Shown here: positions 9,224-18,200 of the stretch, one piece after another
Layout: the number at the start of each line of letters is the position of its first letter
Numbering within the stretch: position 1 is the stretch's first letter
Assembly: GCF_049366555.1 (NCBI RefSeq)
Contig: NZ_JBMMGT010000008.1
Coordinates: 1-64,000 of the forward strand
From: Avibacterium volantium_A
GTDB lineage: Bacteria > Pseudomonadota > Gammaproteobacteria > Enterobacterales > Pasteurellaceae
Reading direction: 5' to 3'
DNA length: 64,000 bases
Program-made: the position numbers and the translations under genes
Notes under the pieces: model-generated
The model's database searches: none
What the model was told of the DNA's origin: nothing
What the model saw: only the letters and a program-made list of their open reading frames with translations

Positions 9224-9258
9224 GATGAATAGTATTCATTTTTATGATGAATAATTCA
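9224..9258. promoter_or_regulatory. Palindrome plus tandem GATGAATA repeat upstream of the TonB receptor
   Basis: ATGAATAGTATTCAT (9225-9239) is a perfect 7-1-7 inverted repeat. GATGAATAATTCA at 9246-9258 repeats the same half 22 bases later, about two helical turns on. This is the arrangement of a tandem operator. It does not fit the Fur consensus and I cannot name the regulator. Confidence 0.45.
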
Positions 9259-9271
9259 GATTTGCGAACCC

Positions 9272-9304
9272 AATGGTGCTATGTCAAAATAGCGCCATTT
9301 TTAT
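9272..9304 (+). terminator. Terminator-like leader hairpin before the TonB receptor
   Basis: An 11-bp stem, AATGGTGCTAT/ATAGCGCCATT, with one G-U pair, loop GTCAAA, then a T-rich stretch. It ends only about 17 bases before the receptor start codon. It is therefore either the suc operon terminator placed close to the next gene or an attenuator in the receptor leader. Confidence 0.6.
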
Positions 9305-9320
9305 ATAGAAAGGAAAGACA

Positions 9321-11258
9321 ATGCAAAAAAATATTATCACCACAGCAATTTTGCTCTCATTTTCTACCGCACCTTATGCTGCAGAAAATGTTCAACAAAG
9401 CGAACAACTCGCACCAATTTATGTTTATTCCGCTTATGCCGAGCCTGTAAGCGAAGAGCAAACGGCGTCATCAGTAACGGTTTTAACCGAAAAAGATTTC
9501 GCTGAACGCAACGCCAACTATGTTTCTGATGTATTAAAAACCGTGCCAAGCGTGGCATTGGGTGCATCAGGCGGACGCGGTACATTAACTAGCCTTTATC
9601 TGCGTGGCGCAGATCCAAATCACACTGCGGTGATTATTGACGGTGTGAAAGTTAATCCAGTGTCAGGCTATGGCTATGATTTCGGTGGATTAAGCCTAAG
9701 CAACATTGATCGCATTGAAGTGTTGCGTGGTGAGCAATCTGCTTTATGGGGCAGTGAGGCAATGGGTGGCGTGGTTTATATCACCACGAAAAGCGGGCTT
9801 TATAAGGATAAACCCTTTAATGTGGACTTTGATTTAGGCACAGGCTCAAAAGGCACTTATGACGGCTCACTGACTCTTTCTGGTCAGCAAAACGGCTTTT
9901 ATTATAGCTTGCACGGTGATAGCCACCGCACAAAAGGCATTTCAGCTTATAGTTCAGATCGTTTCCATTACACAGCGGAAGATGGCAGCCGCGTGAGTAC
10001 GGGGGGCGCAAAAGAGCGAGATAAATTCCACCGTGATGCACTATCATTGCGTGTGGGCTATGATGACGGCGAAAAAGGTATTGATTTTTTAGCCAGCCAT
10101 TTTAGCCAAACAGCACATTTTGATAATAGTTATGCCGCAGAAACATCCTTTGATGATTATACCCGCACTCGTGAAACAACTTTTAAATTAAACGGTTATG
10201 TTGGAGCGGAAAAAGAGTTGTTTAAACATAAAGCAAGCGTTAGCCACCAAAAAACCGACAGCGATACACTTGGTTCGTGGGCAAGTGGTTATGATGCTAA
10301 AAAGTTGAATGCAAACTATCAGTTAGACATTAATTTTGATCGAGAAGGTGAGTTGCAACAAGCGTTGAGTTTGCTTACAGAGTATCAACGTTCTACCTAT
10401 GATTTTGGTTCTTCGGCTAACCGTAAAAAGCATTTAACCGAGAAAAGCGTAGCGGCGGAATATCGTCTGTTCAGTGAAAATGAGCATAGCTTAAGCCTAA
10501 GTGGGCGTTATACCGATAGCAATCACTATGACAACAGCTTCACTGGACGTATTGCGGGAACTTATCGCTTATTGCCGAATGTGAAAGCACACGCAAGTTT
10601 TGGTACAGCCATTCAAAATCCAACAATCACTGAGTTTTATGGTTACAACGGCACATTTTTACCTAATCCAAACCTTAAGCCTGAAAAAAGCAAAGGTGGG
10701 GATATTGGTTTGCTTTTTGAAACCACAGATAAACGCCATAGCTTAGATGTAACTTATTTTGCGCGCAATGTGAAAAACTTTATTAGCGCCGCTTATTTGC
10801 CTAATGGGGTTTCACAAGCGGTAAATATGAATGGTTCAACTAAAATCAAAGGGGTTGAAATTGCCTATAATGGCAAAATTACCGATGATTTAAGCGCTTA
10901 TGCCAACTATACTTATACCCAAACAAAAGATAGCAAAGGGCAAACCTTACTTCGCCGTCCAAAACATATGGCAAATTTAGGTTTAGCCTATCAAATTACT
11001 GAAGCACTGGGTACGAATGTGAATGTAAACTATGTGGGTAAACGCGTTGATACTTACTTTGATGAAACGACTTACGCTTCTTCACGAGTAAAAATGCCGT
11101 CTTACACCTTGGTTGGCCTTGGCGCGAATTATCAAGTTACGCCAAACTTAAATGTGTATGCGAACTTGAATAATCTGTTTGATAAAAAATATGAAAGCGT
11201 TGCAGGCTATGGCCAATATGGTCGCACCTTATATGTGGGCTTGAAAGGCAGCTTCTAA
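9321..11258 (+). CDS. TonB-dependent outer-membrane receptor, BtuB-like
   Basis: A 645-residue outer-membrane beta-barrel that imports its ligand using TonB energy. It has a signal peptide cleaved after PYA, a TonB box-like segment (APIYVYSA), and a plug domain with SLYLRGADPNHTAVIIDGV and IEVLRGEQSALWGSEAMGG (near 90-150). The barrel ends in a C-terminal phenylalanine (GLKGSF). Size and plug resemble BtuB, the vitamin B12 receptor. The downstream binding protein, FecCD-type permease and ATPase, with metH beyond, favour corrinoid uptake. Haem or a siderophore cannot be excluded. AAGGAAAG precedes the ATG. Confidence 0.85.
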   Translation: MQKNIITTAILLSFSTAPYAAENVQQSEQLAPIYVYSAYAEPVSEEQTASSVTVLTEKDFAERNANYVSDVLKTVPSVALGASGGRGTLTSLYLRGADPNHTAVIIDGVKVNPVSGYGYDFGGLSLSNIDRIEVLRGEQSALWGSEAMGGVVYITTKSGLYKDKPFNVDFDLGTGSKGTYDGSLTLSGQQNGFYYSLHGDSHRTKGISAYSSDRFHYTAEDGSRVSTGGAKERDKFHRDALSLRVGYDDGEKGIDFLASHFSQTAHFDNSYAAETSFDDYTRTRETTFKLNGYVGAEKELFKHKASVSHQKTDSDTLGSWASGYDAKKLNANYQLDINFDREGELQQALSLLTEYQRSTYDFGSSANRKKHLTEKSVAAEYRLFSENEHSLSLSGRYTDSNHYDNSFTGRIAGTYRLLPNVKAHASFGTAIQNPTITEFYGYNGTFLPNPNLKPEKSKGGDIGLLFETTDKRHSLDVTYFARNVKNFISAAYLPNGVSQAVNMNGSTKIKGVEIAYNGKITDDLSAYANYTYTQTKDSKGQTLLRRPKHMANLGLAYQITEALGTNVNVNYVGKRVDTYFDETTYASSRVKMPSYTLVGLGANYQVTPNLNVYANLNNLFDKKYESVAGYGQYGRTLYVGLKGSF

Positions 11259-11285
11259 CGTATAAGCAGATAGGCTTTTGTGAAA

Positions 11286-11329
11286 ATGCGGTGTAAAATT
11301 AATAAAATTTTTACCGCACTTTGTTTTTT
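11286..11329 (+). terminator. Possible attenuator between receptor and binding protein
   Basis: TGCGGT and ACCGCA arms with extra A/T pairing inside (a two-base bulge), then a T-run. The right arm is a full uptake signal, the left a degenerate one. It would lower ABC transporter expression relative to the receptor. Confidence 0.45.
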
Positions 11330-11345
11330 GGGACATCATTTTTTA

Positions 11346-12149
11346 ATGCAAAAAATTCGCGTATTTTTCACCGCACTTTTCTTTTCCGTTCCGCTTTGGG
11401 CGCAAGAGCAATTTGTTTCGCTCACCCTATGCAGTGATCGCTTGTTGGCGGAATTAGCTCGCCCTGAACAAATTGCCGCACAATCTATTTATTCCAAAAA
11501 TCCTTTGATGATGTTGGATAAAATTAATCAAAATAAACCCGCACTTAATGCGCGATTAACGGATTTATTGCCTTATTTGGATAAAACTATTTTGCTTAAT
11601 GAACAGTTTTATCCCCAGTTGGTGGCAGATCTGAAAAAGCTTGGGGTAAAAGTTTTGCCTATTAATGATAGCCCACAAACGGCGGAACAGCTTTTCGCCT
11701 TGATATTGGAATTAGGCAAACGCTTTGACAACGAAACTCTCGCCCAGCAATTGGTGGAAAAGCTAAAAAATAGCGATTTTCAGCTCAATCAAAGGAATAC
11801 GCAAACCTTAATTCTTTCCGATACAGGCGTAGTTGAACCGATTTTTCCACAATACCAAGTCTTGCTAAAATTGCTCGGCTTAACGCCCCTTGAAAGCACT
11901 ATTACGGCACAAAATTTTTCCCTAGAGAAACTTTTGCGTGCGCAGCCAAATTGGCTGACTTCCATTAGTGATAAACAAGGTTATAACGGACAGGCGGAAG
12001 TGCTGACACACCCTTTGATTGCCAATATGTTCCCAGCACAGCGAATGGCGACAATGCCACTGAAATATGGTTATTGCTTTGATCAGGGCGTTTGGCAAGG
12101 CGCGGCGATGATTTATCGCCAACTGAATAAGAGAGAGCAAGCAGAATGA
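11346..12149 (+). CDS. Periplasmic substrate-binding protein, BtuF/FecB type
   Basis: Delivers the ligand from the outer-membrane receptor to the ABC permease. I chose ATG 11346 because MQKIRVFFTALFFSVPLWA reads as a signal peptide with cleavage near WAQ; the longer frame from 11280 puts an unlikely leader in front. The 267-residue product is of the two-lobed TroA/BtuF class with a helical backbone linker. Near the start it has LTLCSDRLLAELARPEQIAAQS, typical of corrinoid/iron-chelate binders. Its ATGA overlap with the permease shows translational coupling. Ligand inferred from context. Confidence 0.8.
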   Translation: MQKIRVFFTALFFSVPLWAQEQFVSLTLCSDRLLAELARPEQIAAQSIYSKNPLMMLDKINQNKPALNARLTDLLPYLDKTILLNEQFYPQLVADLKKLGVKVLPINDSPQTAEQLFALILELGKRFDNETLAQQLVEKLKNSDFQLNQRNTQTLILSDTGVVEPIFPQYQVLLKLLGLTPLESTITAQNFSLEKLLRAQPNWLTSISDKQGYNGQAEVLTHPLIANMFPAQRMATMPLKYGYCFDQGVWQGAAMIYRQLNKREQAE

Positions 12150-13117
12150 AACGATTAAACCTTTCCCTTTTTGCCTTATTGCTTTTGTTGATTGCTTTTG
12201 CGATTTTTCATCAGCTTGGGGATTTTGCTTATTTACGCAATGCACAGGGGATCGCCACCGATATGCGATCTTTAGTGTTATGGGATATTCGCTTGCCACG
12301 TCTTGGTTTAGCCATTTTAACGGGAGCAAGCCTTGCACTGGCAGGCAATGCAATGCAGGGGTTGTTTCAAAATCCTTTAGCTAGCCCAGGGTTGTTGGGA
12401 GCAGCAAATGGCGCAACCACGGCGAGCGTGGTTTTGCTCTATTATTTTTCTTTACCCTTATCTTTTCTATTGTTTGGCGGCATTTTAGGGGCGTTGAGTA
12501 GTTTTTTGTTAGTCTATTTCATCGCCAAAAATAAAGGCACAACAATGATGATTTTGGCCGGCGTTGCGGTGAATATGTTGCTCGGCTCGGTCATCGCCTT
12601 ATTGCTTTCCAACGCACAAAGCCCTTGGGCATTAGCAGAATTATACCGCTGGTTGCAGGGTTCATTAATGTGGGCAAAAATCGAACCGCTCTTGCTTTCC
12701 TTGCCTATCGTGGCGGTGGGCGCAATCTGTTTATATTACCAACGCCGTTACCTCGATTTACTCACTTTTGGGGAAGAAACCGCTAGCACGATGGGCATTG
12801 ACCCAAAACGTAGCTTTTTTATCACCACCCTTGGCGTGGCGTTGCTGGTGGGCGCCACCATTCCGCAAACTGGCACAATCGGATTTATCGGCTTAATTGC
12901 CCCGCACTTTGCGCGCATCTGGCTGAAAAAACGCCCTTCACAGCTTTATCTAACTAGCGGGCTAATTGGTGCGTTACTTTTGTTACTTGCCGATCTTGCT
13001 ATTCAATATGTGCCGTTTTTCTCGCATATTTATATTGGCACGCTCACCGCCATTATCGGCGCACCTTGCTTGATTTGGATTTTGCTCACCCAACAACGGA
13101 GATTAGCCCGTGATTAA
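12146..13117 (+). CDS. FecCD/BtuC-family ABC transporter permease
   Basis: A 323-residue inner-membrane permease for iron-chelate or vitamin B12 import, with about ten hydrophobic segments. The conserved FecCD motif GNAMQGLFQNPLASPGLLG is near residue 68 and PHFARIWL near 255; the TMGID stretch before that is the coupling region to the ATPase. It starts inside the stop codon of the binding-protein gene and overlaps the ATPase gene by 8 bases, so the three form one operon. BtuC-like by context; a siderophore permease is the alternative. Confidence 0.88.
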   Translation: MKRLNLSLFALLLLLIAFAIFHQLGDFAYLRNAQGIATDMRSLVLWDIRLPRLGLAILTGASLALAGNAMQGLFQNPLASPGLLGAANGATTASVVLLYYFSLPLSFLLFGGILGALSSFLLVYFIAKNKGTTMMILAGVAVNMLLGSVIALLLSNAQSPWALAELYRWLQGSLMWAKIEPLLLSLPIVAVGAICLYYQRRYLDLLTFGEETASTMGIDPKRSFFITTLGVALLVGATIPQTGTIGFIGLIAPHFARIWLKKRPSQLYLTSGLIGALLLLLADLAIQYVPFFSHIYIGTLTAIIGAPCLIWILLTQQRRLARD

Positions 13118-13907
13118 CTTGCACAATGTTAGCCTTGCTTATGGCATTAAAAATATCCGTGCCCAAATTTCCCAAGGTAAATTAGTGGGCATAATGGGCG
13201 GCAATGGCGCAGGGAAGTCCACTTTGCTCAAGGCGATTGCGGGCATTTTACCACTGGAAACCGGCTCAATTTTATTGAACGACAAACCGCTCACCGAAAT
13301 GAGCCTGACTGAAAAAAGCCAAATGTTGGCGTATTTTGCGCAAAGCACTAATATTTATTGGGATTTATCTGTTTATGACGTGATTGAGCTCGGCTTGCCC
13401 GAAACATTGTTTACTCCCAAGGAAAAAGTGCGGTCAAAAAAAGACAAATTTTTTGATCGTTTATTTAATTCATCACACCAACAATGGCAGCAAGAAAAGA
13501 TCCAGCAAGCCGCGAAGCAATTTTCTGTTCAACATCTGTTAGAACAACCTTTCCAACAGCTTTCAGGCGGCGAAAAAGCCCGCGTTCAGCTTGCCCGTTG
13601 TTGTATTAAAAACGCACCAATTTTATTGGCAGACGAACCTATCGCGCCCCTTGATCCTTATTATCAAATTGATATTTTAGAACAATTAAAATCACTCACC
13701 CCAGACACCACCTGCGTGGTTGCCATTCACCACCTTGATCTTGCCTACCGTTTTTGCGATGAAATCATCTTACTCCACCAAGGCGACTTACTCGCTCACG
13801 GTAACACGCAAAACGTCCTAACCGCAGAAAATCTAGCTATTGCGTTTGGTGTGAAAGCGGAGATTGATGTGGAAAAAAGAATGTTTGGAAATATTCATAA
13901 ATTATGA
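13110..13907 (+). CDS. ABC transporter ATPase, FecE/BtuD type
   Basis: Energises the importer. It uses a GTG start at 13110 inside the permease gene. The Walker A motif GGNGAGKST (near residue 30), signature LSGGEKARVQLARC (near 152) and Walker B ILLADEP (near 170) are intact, with the switch His in VAIHH. Between Walker A and the signature is a charged insert (KVRSKKDKFFDRLF) whose coding DNA contains an uptake signal, so the signal may have driven this local sequence. 265 residues. Confidence 0.9.
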   Translation: MINLHNVSLAYGIKNIRAQISQGKLVGIMGGNGAGKSTLLKAIAGILPLETGSILLNDKPLTEMSLTEKSQMLAYFAQSTNIYWDLSVYDVIELGLPETLFTPKEKVRSKKDKFFDRLFNSSHQQWQQEKIQQAAKQFSVQHLLEQPFQQLSGGEKARVQLARCCIKNAPILLADEPIAPLDPYYQIDILEQLKSLTPDTTCVVAIHHLDLAYRFCDEIILLHQGDLLAHGNTQNVLTAENLAIAFGVKAEIDVEKRMFGNIHKL

Positions 13908-13945
13908 TTAACTATTTAAATATTAATCAAATATGAGAAAATAAA

Positions 13946-15163
13946 ATGACAAGTGAACCACTTAAATTCTTAGATGAAATTCATGAAGCACTCGATTTTT
14001 TTCAACGTGAAAATGCTAAAGCAGAATTATATAATGCGAGCCGTTTTAGCCCTTTTCAATTTATAAGAACTAATGAAAATGGTTTATCTGAAATCATTGC
14101 ATTCTTACTTGATCCTAGTCAAAATCACGGACAGCAAGAATTATTTTTAAATAGTTTATTAAAATATTTAGAACTGCCAGAATACTTGTCTTATAACAAG
14201 GTGTCGGTAACTTGTGAGAAAGCAACTATTAACAATAGAAGACACGATGTTTTTATTGAAGGTTTTTTACATAATGAATGCCAATGGATTATTTCTATTG
14301 AAAATAAGTTAAGATATGCAGCCGATCAAAATAGCCAATTAGAAGATTACTGGGAAGATATTACTAATGAAAGGTATAGCCCTAAGTTTGCCTGTTTGGT
14401 CTATCTATCCCTATTTAAACAGCAGCCTAGTGAAAAATCTATTAATACAGATAAATGGAAAAAATTAATTCAAGATAATCAAGCAAAAGTTATTGGTGCA
14501 GAAGATCTGATTAAGTGGCTAGAACAAACACCAATAGTTGCTCCAAATATTCGAGCTTTTTGTCAGAGTTTTATACAATTTTTAAAGGAAGATATTATGA
14601 ATGAAACAAAAGAAAATAACCAACTATTAGATAAGCTAGTGGAAAAGCCTAATTGGATTGAAACAGCAATAACGTTATTGGAGTTATCAGATAATATTTA
14701 TCAAAAATTAGAAGATAGTTTAGTTCAACAACTTCAGAAGATGCTTAACGATAACAAAAAATATTCGAGAATGATTGAATATAACTGGCATTTTTATAAT
14801 GTACATAAAGAAGGTATTTATCTTGATAAAGAAGATAAAAATTATCCTTGGGGGATCGGAGTAGAATTTAGTGATAGAAATTATCATAAGGCATATTATG
14901 GTTTTTGGGCTACTAAAGATAATATCTCACAGGAAAATTATCAAAGATTAGAAAAAATATTTAAATCAGAAGGATTTCAAGGATCTGATAAAAGGTGGAT
15001 GCAATGGGAATTTTGCAATGGAAACTTAAAAAATTGGGACGGAAAAGTTTGGAAGGAAGTTAGCACTCGTCGATTAGCGAAAGAGATTTTTGAGTTATTA
15101 GAACCCTTTATCAAGATAGCTAATGATCATTTAGAAGAATTAGAAACGTTTATTGATAAATAG
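13946..15163 (+). CDS. PD-(D/E)XK nuclease-superfamily protein (PDDEXK_4-like)
   Basis: An orphan 405-residue gene of clearly lower G+C than its neighbours. The N-terminal half fits a PD-(D/E)XK nuclease core: E49 in GLSEIIAFLLDP, D101 in RRHDVFIEG, then E119-N-K121 in SIENKLRYAADQ with Q128. These are the metal-binding and catalytic positions of that fold. The C-terminal half (WHFYN, IGVEFSD, YGFWAT) is a second domain I do not recognise. Such proteins are often attached to defence or mobile DNA. It lies between the B12 transporter operon and metH, 38 bases behind the former and with its own terminator. Target and role are unknown. Confidence 0.72.
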   Translation: MTSEPLKFLDEIHEALDFFQRENAKAELYNASRFSPFQFIRTNENGLSEIIAFLLDPSQNHGQQELFLNSLLKYLELPEYLSYNKVSVTCEKATINNRRHDVFIEGFLHNECQWIISIENKLRYAADQNSQLEDYWEDITNERYSPKFACLVYLSLFKQQPSEKSINTDKWKKLIQDNQAKVIGAEDLIKWLEQTPIVAPNIRAFCQSFIQFLKEDIMNETKENNQLLDKLVEKPNWIETAITLLELSDNIYQKLEDSLVQQLQKMLNDNKKYSRMIEYNWHFYNVHKEGIYLDKEDKNYPWGIGVEFSDRNYHKAYYGFWATKDNISQENYQRLEKIFKSEGFQGSDKRWMQWEFCNGNLKNWDGKVWKEVSTRRLAKEIFELLEPFIKIANDHLEELETFIDK

Positions 15164-15196
15164 AAAAAGTGCGGTGATTTTTCACCGCACTTTTTT
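15164..15196. terminator. Bidirectional terminator made of two inverted uptake signals
   Basis: AAAAAGTGCGGTGA and TCACCGCACTTTTTT form a long perfect stem with a short T loop. It lies between the convergent nuclease-like gene and metH, and serves both. Confidence 0.9.
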
Positions 15197-15213
15197 AGTT
15201 TACTGATTTCAAT

Positions 15214-18200
15214 TTACTTCATCGAAACCCCAAGCCATTTGTGCATTTCTTTTTCGTTCCAGCCTTTGCGTTGAGCGTAGTCTAAGGCTTGGTCTTGGTC
15301 AATGCGGCCTAGGGTGAAGTAGTTGCTGGCAGGGTGGGTGAAGTACCAACCGCAGACGCTGGCAGCGGGCCACATTGCGTAACTTTCGGTAAGTTTCATT
15401 CCAATGCGTTGTTCCACTTCAAGTAAATCCCAAATTAGTTGTTTTTCGGTGTGTTCTGGGCAGCTTGGGTAGCCCGGTGCGGGGCGGATACCCACATAAT
15501 TTTCTGCGATCAGATTTTCGTTATCGAAGGTTTCATTGGAATAGCCCCAAACTTTTGTGCGAAGCTCAAAGTGTAAATATTCTGCCATCGCTTCGGCTAA
15601 GCGGTCGCCAACGGCTTGCAGTAAAATAGCGCTGTAATCATCGCCTGCGGCTTTGAATCCTTCTACTAAATCGTGTTCTTCAATTCCTGCGCACACCGCA
15701 AACATTCCGAACCAATCTTGTTGGCCGCTTTCACGATCAGCAATAAAATCACTTAAGGCGACGTTATAAGGGCTTTTGCTATTTTTGCCACGTTCACTTT
15801 GTTGGCGCAGATGATGCGCCACGCCTGTCACAGAAGTGCGGTCAGAATTTTGATAAATTTCAATATCATCGCCCTTGCGATAGGCTGGGAAAATGCCCAT
15901 AATTCCACTTGGTTTGAGTTTGCCGTTTTGCTCAAATTCATCAAGCATTTGTTGCGCATCATTATAGACTTTGCGCGCTTCTTCACCACCCTCTGGATAA
16001 TCAAAAGCATCAGGGTAGCCCCCCATTAATCCCCATAAACGGAAAAATGGCGACCAGTCAATAAATTGGCGTAAGGTGGAAATTGGCACATTTTTGTATT
16101 CCACAATGCCTGTTTGTTTTGGTTGTGGCACTTGATAATCCGCCCATTCGCCAGAAAACGCTGGGAAAGCGTTAACACGCGCTTCTTCAATCGGAAGCTG
16201 TTGGCGCAGAGGTTTACGATTAGCAAAGCTATGCTGAATTTTTTCGTATTCTTTTTTGGTTCGTTGCCAAAGTTCTGCTTTGCTTTCTGGGTTCATCAAT
16301 GCAGCACAAACCGTTACTGCACGGGACGCATTGGTGGTGTAGATCACTTCGTGCTTGTATTTTGGATAGAGCTTGATGGCGGTATGTTCTTTTGACGTGG
16401 TTGCACCGCCAATCAGTACGGGAAGGCTTAATCCCAAACGGTTCATTTCACCTAAGAAATATTCCATTTCATCTAACGATGGCGTGATTAAACCACTTAA
16501 GCCGATAATATCTGCCTTTTCATTAATGGCGGTTTCAATAATTTTATCGGCAGGTACCATTACCCCTAAATCAATGACTTCAAAATTATTACATTGCAAA
16601 ACAACGCTCACGATATTTTTGCCAATGTCGTGCACATCGCCTTTTACCGTAGCGATCACCACTTTTCCGCTTGATACACCTTGCTGTTTGGTGGCGTTGA
16701 TAAAAGGTTCTAAATAGGCGACCGATTGTTTCATTACGCGGGCAGATTTCACCACTTGCGGTAAGAACATTTTACCGTCGCCAAAGAGATCGCCTACCAC
16801 ATCCATTCCTGCCATTAACGGGCCTTCGATCACTTCTAGCGGTGAGCTAAATTGCAGGCGCGCTTCTTCTGTATCTTCAATAATATGGCTAGTGATGCCT
16901 TTCACTAAGGCGTGTTTTAAACGTTCTTCCACCGGCCAAGTACGCCATTCTGCCACGGTATTATCACTGCTTTCGCTGGCTGAACCTTTGTATTTATCCG
17001 CAATATCAAGCAGGCGATCGGTGGCATCTGCACGGCGATTTAGCACCGCATCTTCGACAATTTCACGCAGTTCAGGATCAAGATCATCATAAATTGCCAG
17101 TTGCCCTGCATTGACGATCCCCATATCCATACCTTGTTTGATGGCGTGATAAAGGAAAACGGCGTGAATGGCTTCACGCATTGGATTGTTGCCACGGAAT
17201 GAGAAGGAAACATTGGACACACCGCCAGAAATTTTAGCGTGGGGGAGTGAGCGCTTAATGCGTCCTGTGGCATTAATGAAATCTACCCCATAGTTATTGT
17301 GTTCTTCAATCCCTGTACCGATGGCGAAAATATTCGGGTCAAAAATAATGTCTTCTGGTGGAAAGCCCACTTCATCAACCAAAATATGGTAAGCGCGGGT
17401 ACAGATTTCCACCTTGCGTTCTTCGGTATCTGCTTGTCCCACTTCATCAAACGCCATCACCACGGCGGCTGCACCGTAACGGCGGATCAATTTGGCTTGA
17501 TCAACAAATTTTTCTTTACCTTCTTTCAGGGAAATGGAATTTACAATCCCTTTGCCTTGAATTGATTGCAAGCCCGCTTCGATCACTTCCCATTTAGAAG
17601 AATCGATCATCACTGGCACTTTCGCAGCATCAGGTTCGGTTGCCATAATATTCAGGAATTGAACCATACATTTTTCGCTATCGAGCAAGGCTTCGTCCAT
17701 ATTCACATCAATCACCTGAGCGCCATTTTCTACTTGGTCAATGGCAATCTCAATGGCTTCAGCATAGCGATCTTCTTTAATTAATTTTTTAAATTTCGCT
17801 GAACCAGTAACATTATTACGTTCGCCCACGTTTACAAATAGGCTGTTTTCATCAATGTTTAACGGTTCTAAGCCAGATAAACGCATTGCCACAGGCAAAT
17901 CAGGCAAGGCTCTTGGCGGCACGTTTTTCACCACTTCTGCAATGGCGTGGATATGCTCAGGGGTTGTTCCGCAACAGCCGCCCACAATATTCAGCCAGCC
18001 GTTTTGCGCCCATTCTTGAATATAAGCGGCCATTTCTTCTGCGCCTAAATCATAACCGCCAAAGGCATTTGGTAAGCCTGCATTCGGGTGAACAGAAACA
18101 AAGGTTTCGCAGATTTTTGACATCACTTCCACATACTGACGCAATTCTTTTGGCCCAAGGGCGCAGTTTAATCCAAAGCTTAATGGCTTAACGTGGCGCA

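Noticed and set aside
9225..9239. Fur box before the BtuB-like receptor
   Set aside because: The palindrome ATGAATAGTATTCAT has the right symmetry but not the TGANAAT core spacing of Fur sites.
9167..9320. Cobalamin riboswitch before the BtuB-like receptor
   Set aside because: The 154-base leader lacks the conserved B12 box and is too short for the full riboswitch fold.
9244..9450. A 68-residue plus-strand frame overlapping the receptor start
   Set aside because: Overlaps the leader hairpin and the receptor signal peptide in another frame; no ribosome site.
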